NCBI GenBank assembly: GCA_023446735.1
Contig: JAEXPQ010000329.1
Coordinates: forward strand, 1 to 11,028
Length of the DNA: 11,028 bases
DNA from: Verrucomicrobiota bacterium
GTDB lineage: Bacteria > Verrucomicrobiota > Verrucomicrobiia > Opitutales > Opitutaceae
Direction of reading: 5' to 3'
Positions 6,490 to 11,028 of this stretch are shown piece after piece. The translations under genes and the position numbers were made by a program. The stretch's first letter is position 1; each line of letters starts with the position of its first letter. The notes under the pieces are model-generated. The model made no database searches. It was given only the letters and a program-made list of their open reading frames with translations, and was not told the origin of the DNA.

Positions 6490-7329
6490 TCAAGGGGTGG
6501 GGGCCTCCGGCGGTCCGCTCCGGCGGCGGATCAGATCGTCGAGCGCTGCCAGCTGCGCCGGGCTGAGGACACGGGCGGCGTTCTGGAGGACGGAATCGCG
6601 ATGGTACATGCCGTCGGCGCCTGCTTGGCCCTCGACGAGGATCGCGAGCAGCCGCTTTTGCACGAGGGCCGGCGGTTCGAGGTTGAGACCGCGCAGTTCG
6701 GCGACGAACAGATCGCGATCACGGCGGACGGGCAGCGTGGCGCGATAACGGTCGAGTTGCGCCGCGCCGGCTTCACCGACGACGGCGTGAAGCGCCTCGT
6801 CGAGGTCTTTCGTGAGGTCGTTCCGGAGCACGGTGCCGAGTTGGGGCGTGTTCGCGGCGTTCGCGGCGAGCTGCGCGAAACGTGTGCCGCATTCGAAGTC
6901 GGCGAGCAGATCGAGAATCCGGCGGCTTTGCGCGGGCGGCATGTCCGCCTCGATGAAGAAAGCCGCGAGATCCTTGCGCAGAGCGAAACGTTTCTGGTGC
7001 CACTCGCCGCGCGCCACGGCGTCGTCCTTGAGCGCCCCTGTCGCGAACGTGCCGGCCGGGCGGGACGCGGCGTTTCGGCTGGGGCGGAGCGGGGCGAAGA
7101 GCGGCGGCGGCGCGAGGGGAAAGGGCTCGGACCGGCCGGCATCCCAGTCGGATTCGAAGGCGCGCAATGCCGCCAACATGGCGCTGAGGGGGGCGGCGTC
7201 GGCCGGGGAGTCGGCCGGTCTTGATGGATGCTCGATCACGGCTGCGGCCGGAGTTGCACGGGGCCACCAGCGCCAGCCGACGCAGGCGGTTTGGGCGATC
7301 AGCAGCAGGACGAGGGCTCGGAGCATCAT
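6490..7329 (-). CDS. N-terminally anchored helical protein, second of a paralogous pair
   Basis: I do not recognise a named family. The 279-residue protein has a hydrophobic N-terminus (1-17, MMLRALVLLLIAQTACVGW), a Pro/Ala-rich linker (about 25-100) and a helical remainder, suggesting export or membrane anchoring with the rest in the periplasm. C16 is not in a good lipobox (QTAC). Three similar segments recur: PPAQSRRILDLLADFE (131-146), LEPPALVQKRLLAILVE (217-233) and LSPAQLAALDDLIRR (255-269). They recall the LTxxQ motif of Spy/CpxP periplasmic chaperones, but length and layout differ. It aligns with the upstream gene product: G185 to L231 matches G160 to L206 there without gaps, including LPVRR/IPLRQ. 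The ATG overlaps the upstream stop in ATGATG and has GGGAG 9 bases ahead, so translation is probably coupled. Confidence 0.75.
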   Translation of the reverse strand: MMLRALVLLLIAQTACVGWRWWPRATPAAAVIEHPSRPADSPADAAPLSAMLAALRAFESDWDAGRSEPFPLAPPPLFAPLRPSRNAASRPAGTFATGALKDDAVARGEWHQKRFALRKDLAAFFIEADMPPAQSRRILDLLADFECGTRFAQLAANAANTPQLGTVLRNDLTKDLDEALHAVVGEAGAAQLDRYRATLPVRRDRDLFVAELRGLNLEPPALVQKRLLAILVEGQAGADGMYHRDSVLQNAARVLSPAQLAALDDLIRRRSGPPEAPTP

Positions 7330-8201
7330 GGCGAATCGCTCCCGGATCGTTCCGTGCGGGCGCGGCGCAGGGAGGCGAGTCGCTCGCGTGCGTTGCTCGC
7401 GGTGGCGAACCGTTCCTCGTTCTCGAACAGGTACTCGGCCAACGCTTCGGCCTGGGTTGCGCCCAGTTCGGTTTCGGTGGCGGCAATCACCTGCTCGACC
7501 CGTTGGAGGCGTTGCTCGTAGTAGGTAGAATCGGCGCGGCCGTGCGGGGTCTTGGCTGGCGCGTCCGGCGTCGGGTGGCGGCGAAGGATGGACTCGAGCG
7601 TCGTGTGCTGCTCCGGCGAGAGAGGCTGGCGAGCCACCTCGAGCGCGGTTGCCAACGCGGTGGTCTCTTGGCGAAGCGGGATCTCCGTTTCGAAGGTTTG
7701 GATGCGGGCGAGAATGGCGGAGCCGAATTTTTCGCGGATCCGGGCGGACCAGTAGTCGCGGTCGAACGAGTAGGTGGTCGGCACGTCGGCGGCAATCTCC
7801 GCGGGGAGAGCGGCGAACCAGGTTGAGACGATCTCACGGCGCGCGAGCAGAATGCGCAATGCGTGGGTTTGTTCCGGACCGAGGCCGATCGCGGCAAACA
7901 ATTCGGCGTATTCGATGGCGATCCGGTCCACCGTGGCGTCGCGGCCGATCCGCTGGAGCTGGTCGGGGTTGCGAAAGGCCAAGTCGTCACGAGCGACGGC
8001 CGCGGCGCGGAGGCGGTGGATGAGGCGTTCGCGCACCGTGGCGATTTCCGCGTGCAGGGCACGGGGCGAACCGTCGGGCGCGGCCCGGGTGGTCGCCGCG
8101 GATTCGAGGCGGTCGTCGGGGCGCACGAAAAGCAGCATGGCACCCAGTGCGGCATTGGCCACGACGAGCAGCGGCAACAGAAGGCGCTTGGGTTCGGGCA
8201 T
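7326..8201 (-). CDS. N-terminally anchored helical protein, first of a paralogous pair
   Basis: The function is unknown. The 291-residue protein starts MPEPKRLLLPLLVVANAALG with one hydrophobic segment (about 7-26), then a helical, charged region without cysteines, consistent with a single-pass anchored periplasmic protein. Three segments repeat a P-x-Q-helix pattern: LGPEQTHALRILLARRE (107-123), LSPEQHTTLESILRR (194-208) and LGATQAEALAEYLFENE (246-262), similar to the LTxxQ motif of Spy/CpxP-like proteins. It is homologous to the downstream gene product but has a longer C-terminal tail. The gene ends in a 4-base overlap with that gene and begins 76 bp after the protease gene, so it may share the protease transcript. 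The ATG at 8201 has only a weak GGAA ahead. Confidence 0.75.
   Translation of the reverse strand: MPEPKRLLLPLLVVANAALGAMLLFVRPDDRLESAATTRAAPDGSPRALHAEIATVRERLIHRLRAAAVARDDLAFRNPDQLQRIGRDATVDRIAIEYAELFAAIGLGPEQTHALRILLARREIVSTWFAALPAEIAADVPTTYSFDRDYWSARIREKFGSAILARIQTFETEIPLRQETTALATALEVARQPLSPEQHTTLESILRRHPTPDAPAKTPHGRADSTYYEQRLQRVEQVIAATETELGATQAEALAEYLFENEERFATASNARERLASLRRARTERSGSDSP
7339..7343 (-). promoter_or_regulatory. Ribosome binding site deciding the start at 7329
   Basis: On the minus strand GGGAG is followed by nine bases and then ATGATG. It lies inside the end of the upstream coding sequence and supports the start at 7329 and coupled translation of the paralogous pair. Confidence 0.6.
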
Positions 8202-8257
8202 GGCAGCGATCGATTCCGGACTGCTCAGGCTGCGACCGGATCGGGGCTGCGCGAGGC

Positions 8258-8267
8258 CCGAATTCGG
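8258..8267. repeat. 10-bp perfect palindrome between protease and anchored-protein genes
   Basis: CCGAATTCGG sits 11-20 bp past the protease stop in the 76-bp gap. An adjacent imperfect stem (TCGGGgC at 8241-8247 against GgCCCGA) is also possible. It may mark a processing or weak termination site within the gene string, or be chance; no T-tract is present. Confidence 0.25.
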
Positions 8268-8277
8268 TATGTCAGCT

Positions 8278-11028
8278 TTACCGGTACACGCGGGTCTTCT
8301 TCCAGACCTCGCGGTCGGTGAAGGTGGGGGCGGGCGGCTCCTTCAGAACGTGATCCTTTGCGGTGAGCTGGACGATGACGAGCCGGCGCGTGGCGGGGGC
8401 GACGAGCTCGGCGATGATTTGGCCGACGCGCTCGGGCGTGAGGCGGTCGAGCGCGGACAGGGTGGCGGCAGTGTGCTGCCAATCGCCGCCGAGCTCGTAC
8501 GCGAGCGTGAACAGGATGTCGGAGCGCTCGGAAACGTTGTTGGGCTTGATCGCGAGCTGGGCGCGGAGGCCTTCGCGGAGCGTGGCAAACTGCTCGGGCG
8601 TGAGGGCGGCCCAACGGCGGCCGAGGTCGGCGAAGTAGGCCTCGATCCGGCGGCGGAGTTCGTCGCTGGGGTATTCGGAAGACTGGACAACACCGGTGGT
8701 CATGAGCAGCCGGGTTTCGAGGCTGGAGCGCGCGCCGACGATGTAACCGAGTTGCTGGTGCGTGCGGAGATCGGCGTAGAAATCGTCGCCGACGAAGTTG
8801 CCGATCAGGCCGGAGGCGGCGCGGTACTCGGGCGTGTCGCTCGGGTAGAGAAAGGTGAGGCTGGTGAAGGAGTTGGTGCCGGGCAGCGTGGCGGCGTCGA
8901 CCACGGTCTCGCCGGCGGCGAGTTGGAGGTTGCGGGTGCGCATCATCTCCGGCTCGGCGGCGGGCGAGCAGCGGAGGCTCGCGCGGACGAGCCGGGCGAG
9001 GCGGGCGGCCTCGGCGGGCTCGACGTTGCCGCAGGCCAGACCGTCGATCTGGCCGGTGGAGAAGAGCGCGGCGAGGGTCGAGTTGACGTCTTCGCGGGTG
9101 AGGGCGTGGGCGGCCGGGATCAGGTCTGTCGGGAGATAGCCCGGGCTGAAGAGGATGGCCCCCCGGAGAAAATAGCCGGCACGGGCGGCCTCGGCGCGGG
9201 CGAAGCTGGCGAGCGAGTTGACGATCCGGTCGCGGACGGCGGCGAAGGTGCGTTCGTCGACTCGCAACAAGGCCGTGCGCTCGATGAGTTGTGCGAGGAA
9301 GCGCTCGGTGGAACCGCTGTAGCCGGAGACGGAAATAATCAGCCCGGCGTCGGTGGAAACCTCGTACAGGATGCCGGCGGCGTTGGCGTCGGCCTCGAGA
9401 TCCTGGAGGGCGAGTTCGAGCGCGGATTGGAAGAAAACGAGGCGCGCGGACGCGCGGGCATCGAGTGTCGTCGTGCCCGGACGGATAAGGAAGCGGTAGG
9501 TGACCTGCGGGCGCGCGAGGTCGGACTCCTGGGCGTAGGCCATCACCAGGCCGGGCTCGTCGATGATGCGGACCGGACAGGTGTGGAGCACTTCGGTGGA
9601 GGCGGCGGCGAAGGGGTTGGCCGCAGGGAGACGGAAGGTGGCGGCCTCGGCGGGGGTCTGCGCGAGCGCTGCATAGGCGCCGCCGGAGTCGGTCTGGTCG
9701 CTGTAGGCGAAGCCGTAGTACTTCTCCTTCCGGTCGGTGGGGAGATCGGGGGCGAGGAGGGCGGTGAGGGCGTTGTCGGGGCGAACGCAGTCGAGCACGC
9801 GGCGGTAGGCGTCCTCGTCGGGCGTGAGCCAGAGGTAGGGGACGCGTTCGGCGAACTCGAGCGGGTAGTGGAGGACGGTCGCCGCGAGCGAGGCGGCGAG
9901 TCCGTCGCCCTCGCCGCGGTCGACATAGGCTTCGTCGCGGCGCGCGAACTCGGCGTATTCCCGGAAGGTGGCGAGCGGGTAGGGCGAGTTCTGCAGCAGG
10001 CGAGCGTAGGCGTAGAAGAGCTGGAGCACGCGGTCGGTGCGGGCTTGCCCCGCGGCGGTGAGCGCGAAGCCGACGGAGAGCGCGCCGTGGTCGGCGGCGC
10101 GGTCGTCGAGCTCGGCGGAGACGGAGAGCGCGAGTCCCTCGGTCTTCAATTGGGCGAGGAGGCTGCCGGCGCCGCCTTGGGCGAGCAGGGCGCCGAGGAG
10201 TTCGACGGGTTTGGCGCGGAACGCGGCGCGGGTGGGACCGACGGGGAACTGGAGAACCAGCAGCGGGTTCTGTTTGGCGGAGACGATCCGCACGGTGCGC
10301 AACGCCGCCTGGGGCGGCAGGAACGGGGCACCGGCGACCCGGGGCGCGGTGGTCCGGCGCGGAAGGGCGGCGAAATGGCGGCGGGCGAGGGTTTCGAGCC
10401 GGTCGAGGTCCCCCGGGGCGCAGAGGACGAGCGCCATGCGATCGGCGCTGTAGGTGGATTCGTAGAACGCGATCACCTCGGCGCGCGGGGTGCCGGCGAG
10501 CGTAGCGCGGTTGCCGATCGAGAAACGGGAGTCGGGCGAGGCGGGGTCGTAGAGCGCGGCGCACACCTGCTCGAGGCGACGGAAGTCGTTGTCGAAATGG
10601 CGCTGGTACTCGTTCTCGACCGCGGTGACCTCACGGTCGATGAAGTCGGCGTCGAAGCGCGGGGCGATGAAGAACTGGGCGAGCCGGTCGAGCGCGCCCT
10701 CGAAGGCGGCGTGGGCGATCTGGAGATGGTAGTTCGTGTGGTCGCTGGTGGTGTAGGCGTTGTTGGCGCCGCCGTTGGCCTGGATGAACTTGTCGAATTC
10801 GCCCGGGTCCGGGTACTTCTCGGTGCCGAGGAAGACGAGGTGTTCGAGGTAATGGGCGAGGCCGGGGCGGTCGGCAGGCTCGTCGAAGGAGCCGGCGTCG
10901 ACTGCGAGGGCGACGGAGGAAAGGTTGAACTTCGGGTTGGAGACGAGGAGGACGCGCAGGCCGTTGTCGAGGACGAGGCGGCGGTAGGCGGTCTGGTCGC
11001 CGGGGGCCTTGAGCGGTGGGGGCGGGGC
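8278..11028 (-). CDS. M16A zinc metalloprotease, insulysin/pitrilysin type (N-terminus cut by window edge)
   Basis: The reading frame is open from the right edge for 916 residues, about full size for this family (900-1000 aa); only the start and any signal peptide are missing. Counting from the edge, the inverted zinc motif is H59-Y-L-E62-H63 in GLAHYLEHLVFLGTEKYPDP. The third zinc ligand is E140 in REVTAVENEYQ, 76 residues after H63, the insulysin spacing. The substrate-binding Arg and Tyr of the C-terminal half are also present (R755 and Y762 in LRTHQQLGYIVGAR, seven apart like R824 and Y831 of human IDE). It should therefore be an active peptidase that encloses and cuts peptides in a chamber; Gram-negative homologues are often periplasmic. 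A GTG at 10566 is internal, because the zinc motif lies upstream of it. It may be the first gene of a run with the two anchored helical proteins. Confidence 0.95.
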   Translation of the reverse strand, partial: APPPPLKAPGDQTAYRRLVLDNGLRVLLVSNPKFNLSSVALAVDAGSFDEPADRPGLAHYLEHLVFLGTEKYPDPGEFDKFIQANGGANNAYTTSDHTNYHLQIAHAAFEGALDRLAQFFIAPRFDADFIDREVTAVENEYQRHFDNDFRRLEQVCAALYDPASPDSRFSIGNRATLAGTPRAEVIAFYESTYSADRMALVLCAPGDLDRLETLARRHFAALPRRTTAPRVAGAPFLPPQAALRTVRIVSAKQNPLLVLQFPVGPTRAAFRAKPVELLGALLAQGGAGSLLAQLKTEGLALSVSAELDDRAADHGALSVGFALTAAGQARTDRVLQLFYAYARLLQNSPYPLATFREYAEFARRDEAYVDRGEGDGLAASLAATVLHYPLEFAERVPYLWLTPDEDAYRRVLDCVRPDNALTALLAPDLPTDRKEKYYGFAYSDQTDSGGAYAALAQTPAEAATFRLPAANPFAAASTEVLHTCPVRIIDEPGLVMAYAQESDLARPQVTYRFLIRPGTTTLDARASARLVFFQSALELALQDLEADANAAGILYEVSTDAGLIISVSGYSGSTERFLAQLIERTALLRVDERTFAAVRDRIVNSLASFARAEAARAGYFLRGAILFSPGYLPTDLIPAAHALTREDVNSTLAALFSTGQIDGLACGNVEPAEAARLARLVRASLRCSPAAEPEMMRTRNLQLAAGETVVDAATLPGTNSFTSLTFLYPSDTPEYRAASGLIGNFVGDDFYADLRTHQQLGYIVGARSSLETRLLMTTGVVQSSEYPSDELRRRIEAYFADLGRRWAALTPEQFATLREGLRAQLAIKPNNVSERSDILFTLAYELGGDWQHTAATLSALDRLTPERVGQIIAELVAPATRRLVIVQLTAKDHVLKEPPAPTFTDREVWKKTRVYR

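Noticed and set aside
6490..7329. Lipoprotein call based on C16
   Set aside because: The residues before the cysteine (QTA) do not fit a normal lipobox, which needs an aliphatic residue at -3.
8225..10564. 779-residue frame on the minus strand, overlapping the M16 protease
   Set aside because: Its translation is Arg/Pro-rich without motifs, whereas the protease frame carries the full set of M16 catalytic and substrate-binding residues.
10564..10566. GTG as the start of the M16 protease
   Set aside because: The frame stays open to base 11028 and the upstream part encodes HYLEH and the third zinc-ligand glutamate, so this codon is internal.

Overview
The window is about 11 kb of very GC-rich, gene-dense bacterial chromosome with seven protein genes and no RNA genes, transposons or CRISPR. 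The style of the genes suggests a Verrucomicrobiota bacterium, perhaps Opitutaceae: a membrane histidine kinase with periplasmic beta-rich sensory repeats of a kind I associate with Verrucomicrobiota and Acidobacteriota, an insulysin-type M16 protease and GC-rich codon use. This assignment is an inference from recall, not a database result.

Layout. Base 1-1158 (+) encodes a TPR-like N-terminus joined to an archaemetzincin-like domain that has lost its catalytic zinc site. All other genes are on the minus strand and converge on it. In their reading order, from the right edge, they are: a large M16A zinc protease (8278-11028, N-terminus cut by the window edge); two overlapping genes for homologous N-terminally anchored helical proteins (7326-8201 and 6490-7329); a short AlkA-type DNA glycosylase (5711-6343); a 1065-residue sensor histidine kinase with three sensory units on a 200-residue period (2414-5611); and a threonine-dehydrogenase-like MDR protein that lacks the catalytic zinc cysteine (1228-2298). 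Every intergenic gap is under 150 bp.

How the genes may work together. Only the two anchored helical proteins are clearly coupled, by an ATGATG overlap. They may be co-transcribed with the protease upstream, which would make an envelope protein-quality module, but this is inference. The glycosylase, kinase and MDR protein look like independent housekeeping or signalling genes that share direction; no response regulator is in the window.

Most notable: two enzyme-family members with lost metal-site residues (archaemetzincin-like and threonine-dehydrogenase-like), the exactly 200-residue periodic sensor of the kinase, and the tandem pair of anchored helical proteins of unknown function. I see no sign of a defence system or of recent horizontal transfer.
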